Shown: positions 37,301 through 48,938, numbered from the stretch's first letter. The stretch: DNA of 64,000 nucleotides from Chionis minor (GCA_013398295.1 VZSF01005692.1:162683-226682); one strand, 5' to 3'. Notes: a model not told the origin generated them from the letters alone. Numbers and translations: made by a program.

Positions 37301-40300
37301 TGGGTGAATCTGTATAAGACAAGGGGTGAATTACATCCAAACTGAGACTGCTGAGGTGACCTTGAAATATTGGACGCTTTTACAGCCAAAATCCTTTGGG
37401 GTGCGGGGAAGAGAGCCTGCATTCCTGACATGATTGAAGTGGACATTGTTAATTACGTGTGAGGGCGGATTACTCTGTGGCATGCAACGAGTCATTAATG
37501 TTAATCAATCAGAAGTACAAGGAATATGCCTTTTTCTGTACTAACAATGACCTCCCGGAGGGTCTTTGCCCCTATGGTTGGAAGGAAATATGCTGAGGGA
37601 AGAAAGAAACAATAATGCAATTAAATGAGAGGTATTAAGGCATGTTTTTGATCTCCTTCTCCTGATTCTGGGCCTTGATTCAAATCTCAATGTATTCAGC
37701 TGTGTTGTGTGTTCTTGAGCAATAACCTTGCTTGTGCTGGTTTTGCGAGCCATCACTTGTACTAGAAGTTTAATTAATAGCCATATTGACAGCTCCCCAA
37801 ATTCACAGTTTACCTCTCCAGGAAAGATCTGACCTTCAAGAAAGATGCAGAAAGATCATCCAGATCTTTCTGCAGGTCTTCACCCACAGTGAACTGACTT
37901 CAGTGTGGTGAACTCCCAATGATTTGTGGTATTGTGGCGCTTCAGCACTGAGCTCTCCTTGGTTGTATCCGCAGATGCTGTGCCAGCACAGAAGGTAGCA
38001 GCTCTTACCACTCAGAGCTTCAAATTACCATGTCACATGAACAGTGAGATCTGGGCAGAGGGAGAGCGTCGTGCAGCAGAAAGACAGGGCTTTAATGCGC
38101 TACCTTCCTGTTCACCGCTTTATTTTTTTTTTGTCATCAAAGCAAAGTTTTATTCTGGAATTTGAAGGAAAAAGAGAAGTGGCTTTGGGAGTAGTTTAGG
38201 TGAATACTTTTGGAGGAGAATTGAATTTTTCCTTGGGAAGCCAACAGAGTGTTCAGGAGACATGTCCTCATCTTTGAAAGTTATGGCTATCGAAGGCATT
38301 AGTTCTGCTTCTGCTGTAAATCCTCCAGGCTTCTTGCTTTGTACAGACTCAGCACAGTGGGACTTCTAGGTAGGTAGTGCTGCTTGATGCTGCAGTGACC
38401 GTGGTGTCCTTGTAATGACTGCTGCAAGGCATGCTCAGTGGCTCTCTTATTTTCATAGTGAAGTGTAGCCATGGTAAATAAGGCCTTTTTGTTTTTGAGC
38501 GGTTTCCTACTAGGTAAAAAACTGTTCAGCTGGAGTGCTGAAGTTTAACGGCCAGTATCTAAGTGTCCAGTGGAATACTTTGACCTGACATTAAATGTTT
38601 TGAAACAACTGGAAAGAAAATATCAAGTGTCAGTGTGGTTAATTAATTCCGCATCCAGCTGCCTAACTTCTCTTTATTCTGTCCGCACTGATTTTAGAGT
38701 TCCCGGGCATTTGAAAAGAGGAAGGGTTGAATGCACGGTGTCAGTGCATTCTCCAAATGAGACTGCTTGCCTGATCGGGAAGTAACTGTCCAAACATCTG
38801 AGTGGCAATTTAGATTTTAAAAACAGCAATCTCTCAAGAATATAGGCTTATACATCATTTTTATTCCCCTCGCTGCTTTCAGTTATTCAGGTAGCTTTTT
38901 GGGGTTTTTTATTGAATAGGTGTCTGTGCGTGTGTTCTTATGTGCATGGTTTTATTAGCTTGTTCGTCATCTTGTAAGAAACATCTTTTCCCTCATAAAT
39001 ATCTCTGAGTATCACATGTTGCTGTTGGGCTGGTGCAGTGATGTATCATCCCAGCCGTGCTAACCCTTTATGGATTGGGTTGCCTCTCAGAAATCTCACA
39101 ATAATTTCCAGGTTTTTTTTTTTCACGTTCCAGCCCCTGGACTCACATGAATGTATGTGAACGCTGTAAGTCGTTATCCTGCATTTGGTTCTGGCTGCCA
39201 GTTTGGCAGAGGAAAACTGGGAAATATAGCCCTGATTTATGAATGACGCATTTAAAAAAAGAATCAAAAAGCCGATTAAAAAAGCATTTATATTGTATTG
39301 GTTTTGAGATATTTCAAAAGTAATCTCCCAGCTTTAGGGAGCATGATTACTTAGTTTTCAACAGCTGAGGTTTGCTATCTTGTTGCTTAGTGACGGCAAA
39401 TACTGTTGTCCCTCTTGCAGGCCCTGAGTGCCGTGCAGAGATTAGGGCTTTGTCGGCTGGCTTTCCAACCCTGCAGGAACCAGAGTGGGGCTGTGCTAGA
39501 CATAAGTATCTTTAGACAAATGCAGATAGCAGGCTTGGAGTGCAGGTACTTAGATAACGTGCAAGGGACTGCAATAATGGGGATTTTTCTGGGAAGTGCA
39601 GGCAAACTGTGAAACTCTGTGCCCAGAGAGTAGCTCTGCAACACACGTTAGGAATCGCCAAAGCTGAGAGCAGACGACAAAATCTCCCACACTTTAATAT
39701 ATTCTTTTCCAAAAGAACACATGCCCCCGTGTTTATTTTCATACTATGAAAACAAACTTGCGAACATGGTCCATAGCAGCTCTGCCTATTGATGTGTGCC
39801 ATCAGACTTTCACCTGCCGTTTCCATTGTCCATGTCTTTATGAGCTTGATCCTATGAGTCTTGCCCTTGAATTAAACTGGGGATTTTATTTTTCAGTCCC
39901 ACTGAGACAGAGCTGCCCATATAACTGTCTAACTGGAAGATGGTCTAGCTGACTGTATTTCACAGGATTCTCTGTGCCTGTACAGATTGTAAGGGGTTTG
40001 GCTGGGGGCTAAGGAACATTTATTTGAGGGAATTTCTGCAAATATGAACACATTCTAATAGCTAGACTGGTAAAAACAAAGCTTTCGTGTTTGAGGAATA
40101 TATTTTTTGAGTGGTAGAGAATGAAGGAAATGTTACCTAATTTATTGCTGAATGCTTGTGAAAGACTTAATAGTCATAAACCCAGCAGCATGCCAGAGAC
40201 AACGGAGGTGATCCTGCAGCGTGTCTCTGCACGTTTCCTTACAAAGCTATGCCAAAGCTCCTTAATCCTGATCTTAATTATTCCCGTGGAAGGCATTTGC

Positions 40301-41789
40301 TGAACAAAGAACTGCAACTGTGTAAAGTCCATGCACTGAAGTTTGTGAGGAGGCCAAAATATCCAATCAAGGTGGAACTGGGGTCCACCACCACCATAGC
40401 ATTGTGGCTGAGCTCTTGGGATTTTAAGTGAAAGGCCTGATCCATGCAGCTCTTCCTACAGGAGCTGGGCACTTGACCTCCATAAATTGCAATGAAATCA
40501 AAGCTTCCTTGTCTCTGCCGTGCTGACATATTCATGAAATTATTATCCAGCTTGCAATCTGAGAAGGGAAATATTCACATAATTTAATTCTTCCTCCTCA
40601 CGCTCACACAATTTAATTCTTCGGGCTCAAATAAATCCTTGCAAGATAGCCAGCCAGTGTGTTTGGTCCCTTTTTTACAGAAGTATGGGTTACGCACATT
40701 GCTGGGAAAAGGTTGTGCAAGTTTTCGTTTGCCAACGGCTTCCCAGGTAAGCGTGGGCCTCCTAGGTGCTGAGACTGATTCTTTGTGATTGCCTGCGCCC
40801 TTCTAAGGTTCCTCTTTAAGGTTTGCACTGGTGGCATTTTACAGCGCCGCGCCAATCAGCTGCATTGCGTGCTGTGATCTGGCTTTCTGTCTCCCTGCTT
40901 GGATGGCTGAAACTTTTGAACTGCAGCGAACCGACAGCCTGCCACTGGATGTGAAGCAGTCTGGCACACTCACAAAAAACCATAGTCTTGTTTGAGTAAA
41001 AGTGCTGCTCCGAAAGTGAGTCTTTGCTTGTGCGGCTTGAGCCTACTGAAACCTGAAGGATGGCTTGCTATAACTGCGGGATGCAGCATGGCCTAAGGAT
41101 TAACTGTGGAGACTTCCTATATACTAGTTTATTAACGATAACAGATTCATTACTCCTCTTTAGGTATAACAGTATGTGCTCTTTGGAAAGACCCTTTGAT
41201 ATTTTGGAGTGGGCTGGTCTTTTTGCAGAATGTACAGATCTAGAGCAGCGTGTGAACAGCTGGTTGGGTGAATTTTGGGGTTGTTCATAATTTCACTTCT
41301 CTCTTGAGGGAAAAATCTCAGCACCCAAGTATCTCAGTTTGTCTGCTATGGGTGATTCTCCGGTTTTGTTTGCAAGCTGCCTTGACTTCCTAAGGATTTC
41401 TCTCTTGCAATTGTTAAACATAATAAACGTCCCTGCTCCTTCCCAATGTTTCAAACCCAACAAGCACAATGTAGAAAAGAACTTAAGCCCTTTCTAATGA
41501 GAAGCAGCCAGGAATCAATGCTGGCAAGTCAGCCCCTTGAGAACAGGCTGTTCTCTGCACTCAGATGTTTCATAGACCAGCATTTTGCTTCCCCATACCA
41601 AAAAAAGCCTTAACCAGGCAGAATTTGCTGCTCTGAAATGCTGAGCAGACAGAAACAGTAACCACTTCAAAACCCAGCACAGAGGTTGTACATATACGGG
41701 GATTGTGAATACATCCAGGCTGGGCACCATTGGTTTGTCTTCCAACAAGAAATCAATGCAATTACTTGACAGCACAACAGTTGCCTCTT

Positions 41790-41790
<1 letters not shown>
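31313..41790. other. Intergenic, no recognised gene
   Basis: Long stretch with no supported gene. AT-rich blocks with homeodomain-like TAATTA/ATTAAT motifs occur, for example at 37440-37520. A weak CR1-like segment lies at about 32445-32600. No large open frame and no exon series consistent with a known protein were found. Confidence 0.5.
32445..32600 (-). repeat. Possible ancient CR1/L3 fragment
   Basis: The plus strand has AGAGGTGGAAGAGACCCTGA and later GGAGTCCATCCCCTCTCCTG with AACTGCTCCACATC. This order resembles the reverse complement of an old CR1/L3 3' end. Divergence is high and the call is weak. Confidence 0.4.

Positions 41791-41822
<32 letters not shown>
41791..41822. repeat. Poly-A tract (32 bp)
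   Basis: A run of 32 A residues is followed by GAAAAAG. No processed gene copy is recognisable just upstream, and no clear target-site duplication was seen. I treat it as a simple A tract. Confidence 0.85.
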
Positions 41823-41824
<2 letters not shown>

Positions 41825-44800
41825 AAAAGTTGTGACTTGTGTCTGCTGTGCAGTGACACACAACCCACAGCAGCCTGGCATCTGGCTGCCAGCTGGCTTG
41901 CACTGCTGGGAACAGAGCAGGGGAGTTCACTTCAACCAACAAAAACCTGAGGTTCTGCATGGTCCTCTAATTGTGGGTTCTTGCAAGCATTAGGGTTTTG
42001 TGGCCCCCACAAAGGACCTTCATCTTAAATATGTGTATGTATAGTTAAGGGGTGATATCATGCTCTGCGAACACCCAAATTTGTGCTATTTCCTAAAGCC
42101 CTTGGATTTAGCAGTAGTGAAGTTACGGCTATAGGCTGTTGTCGAGGGAGGACAGGAGTAATTTGATTTATAGAGAGGACAAAAGTGGTGTGGCTAATGA
42201 ACCACCTTGCAAGGAGCGTGGAGGAACTCTGCACAGACACCACGCTACCGTAGAGGAAACTTTCCCCTCTGGGCTTCCTGGGACCTGTGAAGCATCAGAG
42301 CACGAGCTCTAATCTTTGCAGGCTTCTCTGCCACACTGTTTCTCTGCTGTGGACAGACTGTGGCCCAAACTTGAAGAAATACCCCTTTGTGGCCTGGCTT
42401 TTCTCCTCCACTAAGCCAGCTTCTGTTGAAACAGCTGACGGTTTCACTCCAACTTTAGAGCTTGCTGCTGAAAGAGACAGGAATGGGCAGTACCCCCGCA
42501 GTTTCAGCACAGCACACAAGTGTTCACTTAATTTTAGGCTTATTTTTAACCTTGTGAAGTCACTGGTATTCTTCAGAAGCTAAACTTAAACATGCGCTTT
42601 GTGCTTCTGATTGAATTGGAGACAGAGGACAGAACTCATTTTCTTGTCAGCTCTCAACCAAACAATTCCCAGGGAAGAAAAAAACATCTCGTAAGAGCTA
42701 ATGAATACAAATCTTAAGTGGTAAAGCTATTTCTCCTGCAGGCTGAGGTGAACAGATATATAAGAAGAAGAATACAGAAGAAAAGGGAATGGCTGAATTA
42801 TTCTTAATAAATACAAGCTAATGCAGCAGTAAAAGGCACCAGATTGCATAAAATCTCTGGTGATAATTTTGAATATATGCTATCGCTGTGCCAGCACTTA
42901 TGTTTCTCAGAGTAAAAAAAGGATGTTGGTGCAGGGTTGGGTTTTTTTTGCTAACATCCCAAGCGCATCAGTACTTCACTTAAATCAGCATTCACTATCA
43001 ATACTGGGGCTTCATTGCTTCAGTTGTGCAATCTGGCCATAACTGATTGCTTGCAGTTATTTGAAATGCAGTTTTTCTGCTGGCAATTACTTTATTTACT
43101 GCTTGCCTGTAAAACAATAATGCCTTCCCTTGTGGGCACAAAGGCAGATTAACATCAGTAATTACTAAAGCAGATGTTGGTATGCGAATACCCATTTCTT
43201 AGAGGCTGATTATCTTCTGCATTGGCACAAGGGAAAGGGATTCAAATCGGGCGATGCTGTCATCTCACAAGCGATGGGAGCAACATGGGACTCGGCACAG
43301 TGAGCTGGATAGCTCCTCCCACCTCACCTCCATCCCATAAGGAATGGCTCTCTGCAGCGGGATAATCGTTGACCTTACTGAAATCAGTCCTGAGAGTTGT
43401 TTGGCATTTAACTGCTAAAACTGCTAAAAGTGACTGCTTGTGACTGAACAGGGCTAAGTGCTACTTGCAGTTGCTTCCTGTTGGGTTTTTTTCCCTGTTC
43501 CCAAGAAATCCAGGGTTGTGCTTTTGGGAGAGCTCAACACCTAGAGTGAGGGCCTGTTTCCTAATAACTGTTCACACTCAACTGCCTGAAAGGTGCACTT
43601 AACACTCAGTGCTAAGCTTATTTAAAATAGACAGTCATTAGCTTCTTCTAGGCTACTGTGAAGAGCAAAGGAAGTATGGTTGCGTCTCGCGGGGACTGGA
43701 GGGAGGGTCTTTACTAATCCCCTTGTACTGCCAGGACTGAAGTATATTCTGGGCAGCCCTTTTGAAGCCTGTCCTGGTACATTGTGTTTTTCAGCTGAAG
43801 TCTATCCAGAAAAGCTGCCCCTGGCTGCTTGTGGGGAGAGCTTGCCAGCACATGAAGGCGTGTGTACAGGCAGAAGAGATGTGGCCATCCATGGTCCTGG
43901 TTCCTTGGGGAATTTCAAATCAGCTTCCTAGATTTCAGAGACACACACCCCTGCCTTTTGAAGCTGAGAGTGAAGATAGGGCCTTAATTTTCCTTGTGTG
44001 GACAAGTCATGGCACTGCTGTGACTGTTTCCATTCCTGTCCTGAAAAAAAAATGCCTCTGCATGCCAGAGCAGGGAGCGAACAGAGGTGGCCATGGGTCT
44101 TGAAGGAAGGGAGAGGCTCCCTACTTCTCCCACCATTGCTGAATATAAGCTGGTATGGGATGGACTGATTTCCATAGGCAGAAGGCACCCTTCAACAGCC
44201 GGGAAATGGCTTTGCCTTTGGTATTGAATCACTCTCAGCCCCGTCTCGTAAACGGCTGACTATCTTGCTCAAGAGGCTGTCAGCCTTCAAAAGCGATCCT
44301 TTTTACGAAACACGTCCCTTCCATCACCTTGTGTTAGTTAACGCAGCGCAGTGGGAGGAGAAGGGGGAACCCTGTCAGCACCCCACTCTTTGCTGGTCTA
44401 GCTTCACTTAGCGGGATGCAAAGCGCTGACCCCAGCATAGATTTGGCCTGCTGCCCCTCGGTTAAGAGAAATTGAAACCAGATGTTTAGTGTTCGATCAT
44501 GCTTTTCCCATTGTTCCTGCCTCTATCACAGTAATTACTCTCTCTTGAGGGTCATTCGGAGTTCAGCTTGGTGGAGAAACTGTTATTCTTGATTAAAGGA
44601 CTAGCTGCTTTTTCAAACATCCTTGTCTAATTGTACTTTGAAAGACATGTCGCAGTATTCCAGAGCTTTGCAGTTAGCTACCGAGTAGAGACATCTGTAA
44701 TGGTTCCTTTGGATGTTAAAAGAGAGATAAGGGATATCAACAGCAAGGGCAAGGGATGTAGCAGTTACCTGGAGAAACGAGTATGCCTGGTAACATAAAA

Positions 44801-46100
44801 ATCTCACCAGTCCTGAATGAAATTGAACCATAGGCAAATACGTAGATGAAAATATATTGGATGTTGCACAGATGCTGTCAAACCAGCCGTGTAAGAAGAC
44901 ATTAAAACTCTCTTTTTCTGGTTATGCTGATAGCACACAGTATCACAAACTTTTGCAATGTTATAATGAGTCTTCTGCTGCTTGGTAGATCCCTTAAATT
45001 ACGGGCTCCTTTGGTCATCTGGTTACTTGAGAATTTCTGGTTTATTTATATCTTAAGAAAGAGCCTCATAGAGAAAAATGGTGGCACCCTTCAGAAACAA
45101 AATGACAAAATGTATTTCTATTTCATGAAACACATCCCCTTTATTCATTGAGTGTAGAGCGTCATTTTTTTGCCAAGCCTTTTTTTCTCAAAATTGCTTC
45201 GGTTCAAGTCCCGATTTTGTGAGGTTTGGACTGCCATAGTCCACAAATGCAGCTTGCTTCTGTTTTCGTCGTGGGTCTGCAGGGTCCATCTGTCACTGCC
45301 CAAGCTGGAGAACCAGGAAATCCAAAGGGGAAGTTTTCCTTTGCAGCCGTTCTACACAGTGAAGTGAGGAGGGTACGTTGGAGGTGCAGTGACTGATTTA
45401 GGCCAGAGCCGGCTGACAGTGCCAAAGAGAGCCTTCACCTCTGAAGCCACTTAGGCAAGCTCTAACCTTGGGTTTTAAGCTGATCCAGTCCGGATCCAAG
45501 GCCAATTAGGGAAAAGATAAATAGAGACAGACTCCCACAGCCGCTAGCAGCTCCAGCTCACATCCCAGGACCGACGTCTCAGTCCCCTCTCTGGTGCTTT
45601 TGGTGGTGCTCATGCCTTTTTCTAGCTGTAAAAACTACCCCAGCACCCCACCGCTGTGGAGTTAGTTGCAGAGCTGGCTGCCAACCACAGCGGGTTTTCC
45701 GGCGACAACTCTCCCGCTGGATATGGCCAGCACGTGGGCAGCCTTTCCAGTCAGCGCGCGAGCCCCTTCCTTTCCATTACGAGGCGTGCTGCTGGGATTC
45801 AGGCGCAAAACATCGCCCTCGCTTAACCTAACAACCCCGCCAGGCCCTGTATCTCACTTGAGCTGGCTGTGTCGAGCTCTGTTAGGTCCCTTCTTTCCAA
45901 ACTTAGAATTCCTGACGGCATGGGGTGGGTGAAGATAGGCTTGTGGTCAGGAGAGGCGACGGGAAGCTAAGCGATCTGTCTGGGAAGCCAACCCCTGTTG
46001 CAGATGCGGAGCAATTAGCGTAGATGAGGCAACACCAATGCTGTGGAGGCAGACTCAGGAAATGACACAGGGTGTTTTGCGCTGGGAGCCACATTTGTAG
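41823..46100. other. Intergenic upstream of CST3, no recognised gene
   Basis: AT-rich stretches at about 43.0-43.25 kb and 44.5-44.9 kb have the look of conserved noncoding DNA, including a TTGTGGGCACAA inverted repeat at 43130-43141. No exon or RNA gene is supported. Confidence 0.45.
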
Positions 46101-46641
46101 CTTAAAATGCCCTGTGGTTTTTATTTTCCCTCCGCAGCAGAGGGAAGTTAAGCGCTGGAATAACCCACGAGGAGGCAGAGCCTGGAAAAAAACAAACAAA
46201 AAAAAAAAGCCTTCAGCTTCCCGGATCCGTGCAGGAAAACATCCTCCTCCTCCTCCACCGAGGAGGGCTGCGGGCAGTGCAATGCCAGCGCCATGTCCTC
46301 GCCTCCCTCCCATCCCCTCCCTGCGGGACAGGGGGACACAGGGTGCCGTCCCACTGGCAAAGATGGCTTCAGGGCCTTTCCCCGGGGGCAGATTTCGGGG
46401 CCCACCGAAACCCTCCCCTCGAAGCGCCGGCCTCTTGAGAAACAAACCAAGCACCAAGAGGGACGGCACGAGGGGCGCTTCATGGTCTGGCCCCTTGCCC
46501 AGGCACAAAGCCTGCGCCAGGGGAGCCTTGCGCCAGGCAGCCATGAGGCGGCCGAACCCGGTGCCCGGGCCGCTCCTCGGGCAGCCTGCGGGCGCACAGG
46601 CCGGTCTCGGGCCGAAGAGGCGACGCTGACCGCGGCAATGC

Positions 46642-46668
46642 CGGCCGGGCCGGGCCGGGCCGGGCCGG
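46642..46668. repeat. (GGGCC)n pentanucleotide repeat
   Basis: About five GGGCC units lie around 150-180 bases upstream of the CST3 start codon. The last unit passes into GGTAAGG, which resembles a splice donor. Confidence 0.8.
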
Positions 46669-46819
46669 TAAGGAGGCACAGGGCGGCACTGCTGCCACCG
46701 GAGGGAGGGAGCGGGCGGGACGGGGCGGTGTGTTTTGGGCCGAGGCCGCGGGCCCGCCCCGCCCCGCCGGCCTTAAAATGGCGGCGGCGGGCAGGGGAGA
46801 GACGTCAGAGTGCGCAGCC

Positions 46820-47053
46820 ATGGCAGGAGCGAAGGGGTGCTTGACGCTGCTGGCCGCCGCCCTGCTGCTCGCCGGCGCCGTGCTGGGCGGCGAGGACCGC
46901 CCGCGGCTCGTGGGGGCCCCCGTGGACATCGACAACGCCGACAACGATGAGGGCCTGCAGCGGGCCCTGCAGTTCGCCATGTCGGAGTACAACAGGGCCA
47001 GCAACGACATGTACTCCAGCCGGGTGGTGCGGATCATCAGCGCCAAGAGGCAG
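46820..47053 (+). CDS. CST3: CST3 exon 1, residues 1-78
   Basis: Encodes the signal peptide, the N-terminal trunk with the reactive Gly32, the alpha helix (EGLQRALQFAMSEYNRASND) and the first strand, ending at Gln78 of the QxVxG loop. The donor is CAG|GTGGGT. The phase-0 junction splits the inhibitory loop between Gln78 and Ile79. Confidence 0.97.
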
Positions 47054-48938
47054 GTGGGTGCCCGGGCGGCCCGGCCCCTCGCCGGGAAGAGCTCGGGAAT
47101 GGCGGCGGCTGGGCGGGGGGTGCTCCGGGGAGGGGGCGGCCCTGGCAGCCTCTGGAGAGCGGCTGAAAATGGGGGCTGTGGGATTTCCATGGAGAAGGAG
47201 CAGGCCTCAAGCTTGAGGGGTTGTTCAAGCTGGTTTTTGAAGTTGAATAAAAGCCTCTTTTTTTTTTTATAGCTTGTGTCTTGTCTATCTGAATGCAATT
47301 GTGGGCTGTGTGTTACTGAAGAAGCTAGGGACTTCCTCACCCTGCTGAGGAGTTAACACATGTTTCTGTTTACTGGCGAAGGAAGCTGTGCTGTGAGACT
47401 TGTTTACTTGGATTCTGTTTCCTGTTTTTGAAAGGATGCCAAGTGCCTCCCCGGCGGAGGTTGCCACACATGATCCATTCTGTACTTCTGGGGTCTGGTT
47501 TCCACTGTGTCACCAGACAGCTGTCTGCCTTTCTGCTAGGCTTCTCTGGTGAGAGGGCCTTTCTGTATGTGCTGCGAATAAAGCTGCTCCTGCCTGCTTG
47601 TCTTGTTGCAGATTGTGGCTGGAATCAAGTACATAATGAAAGTGGAGATTGGCCGGACAACTTGCCCCAAGCCAGCGACTGATCTCCAGAGCTGTGCTTT
47701 CCATGACGCACCACAGATGGCTAAGGTAGGCTCCAGAGCCCAGTGTGCTGGCCCCTGGGTTTACAATGTCTTCCCTCTGGCTGGCTTAATACACAGAGGT
47801 ATGGGCAGTGTCTCTTGTCTGCCCCAGCCAAGATCAGAGACCTTGTGCCTTTATACTTCAGAAGATGCTGCCCTTGCAGAACTTGTCTTGCCAGGTGATG
47901 GTGACAGAGAAGGCAGGGCCTCTTAGCCTGTTTTGTAAGTGGGGATCTGAGGCTGTAGTAGATGGAGGACTGTGTGCCTCAGTCCTCTTGAAAAGTGCTG
48001 GTGGCCAAGATCGTGAGGCTATGTGGAAGGAACTCTGCCAAGCCTACAGGTCTCCTGGCTCTTGGTCCTGTGCCTTGAGCCCCTGTACTGTTCTCTACTT
48101 CTCTTGTCCTGTGGTGGTGTGAGCATGCTTGACTTGACACGCTTTCTGGGGGGACTTGCATTACTGTGAATAGTACTTTGCACTAAGCACTGATGGCAAG
48201 AGGCAGATTACCACTGATCTCTGCATCCACCGAGGTGTTACATAAGAGTTTTGTCTAATAGCAATGCTCTTTAGTACTCTAGCTTTTCAGATGAGAGCAC
48301 TAAACATGTCTGCCTTGATCTGGCTTGAGTCTAGTTCTTGCATAGTACTCTATTACTTGTATTAATTACAGTGATAGGCTTAGCTTCACCGTTTGCATAC
48401 TGTTTCTGCCTGTATGTATGAGAACTGTAACTTCACATAAGCGATTAATTAAGCACCTAGCTAGAAGCTTGTGTGTACCATTGTGACAGCTGTAGTGGTT
48501 TGACATATGTGTGTAGAGATCAGCTGTGCAGGTGTGCTTGCCTGTACTTGAGAGCAAGTTGGAGTATTACCTGTGCTGAAAGCTTTTCTGTCTGTGACTG
48601 AGTAAAGGAGATAACCCAGTCTTTAGAAGTGCTCAACTGCTTGGCTTCTCTGTTGGTGTTTGAGAGCAATGATTCATCCTGAGCGAGTACTAACAAGAGT
48701 GGTGTTCCAGAATACCTGCGGGGAGAGTGAAAGATCTAGAGAGCCACAGAAGTGGCGTACATTCTGGATCGTGTGGGGTAGTAAATTGGTGTAGAATAAT
48801 GGTCAGTGATGCTGTTTTATGCTCTTAATCTGATAACTGTTTTTTTCTTTCTCTCCTTAGCGTACCATCTGCAACTTTGTAGTGTACACTGTTCCTTGGC
48901 TAAACCAAATTAAACTACTGGAGAATAACTGCCAGTAA
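46820..48938 (+). CDS. CST3: Cystatin C / ovocystatin, complete, three exons
   Basis: This is a secreted type-2 cystatin, a tight reversible inhibitor of papain-like proteases such as cathepsins B, L, H and S. Join(46820..47053, 47612..47725, 48861..48938) gives 141 residues against 139 for chicken. Residues 1-23 are the signal peptide (hydrophobic 8-22, cut after AVLG). The mature part has all three inhibitory elements: Gly32 in RLVGAP (mature Gly9), the first hairpin QIVAG at 78-82 and the second hairpin Pro128-Trp129. Cys96-Cys106 and Cys120-Cys140 should form the two standard disulfides. The extra two residues lie in the APVDIDNADNDEG segment. ATG 46820 is chosen because GCAGCCATGG is an ideal Kozak context and MAGAKG matches the chicken MAGARG start. 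An in-frame ATG at 46778 could extend it by 14 residues. Splice sites are all GT-AG and the intron positions match those of known type-2 cystatin genes. Confidence 0.97.
47612..47725 (+). CDS. CST3: CST3 exon 2, residues 79-116
   Basis: A 114-nt exon starts IVAGIKYIMKVEIGR and ends APQMAK. The acceptor is TTGTTGCAG|ATT and the donor AAG|GTAGGC. It holds the first disulfide pair (Cys96, Cys106). Ser105 corresponds to the phosphorylated Ser80 of chicken cystatin, but the following residues are Cys-Ala rather than Cys-Glu. Confidence 0.97.
48861..48938 (+). CDS. CST3: CST3 exon 3, residues 117-141 and stop
   Basis: A 78-nt exon encodes RTICNFVVYTVPWLNQ followed by IKLLENNCQ and TAA at 48936-48938. 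The acceptor is CTCTCCTTAG|CGT after a long pyrimidine tract. It carries the Pro-Trp second inhibitory hairpin and the second disulfide pair. Confidence 0.97.
   Translation, partial: RTICNFVVYTVPWLNQIKLLENNCQ

Larger units (their letters stand above)
46100..47180. promoter_or_regulatory. CST3: CpG island and promoter of CST3
   Basis: A dense CpG- and GC-rich block covers the upstream region, exon 1 and the start of intron 1. Visible elements are tandem Sp1-type GC boxes at about 46750-46770 (CCCGCCCCGCCCCGCC), a CRE-like AGACGTCAG at 46800-46808, and a pentanucleotide GGGCC repeat at about 46642-46668. No canonical TATA box is seen; TTAAAAT at 46773-46779 is the nearest thing. This fits the housekeeping-type promoter known for vertebrate cystatin C. 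The long open frames on both strands here result from the GC-richness. Confidence 0.8.

Noticed and set aside
41500..41830. Processed pseudogene or retrocopy ending at the poly-A tract
   Set aside because: The upstream sequence matches no gene I know, there is no target-site duplication, and poly-A-dependent retrocopies are rare in birds.
16240..46000. BFSP1 (filensin), the mammalian neighbour of DSTN
   Set aside because: No intermediate-filament rod segment and no open frame approaching the size of its last exon is present.
45903..47340. Long minus-strand open frames (258 and 286 codons) over the CST3 CpG island
   Set aside because: They are antisense to CST3 exon 1 and its promoter, are Pro/Ala/Arg-rich because of the GC content, and have no family resemblance.
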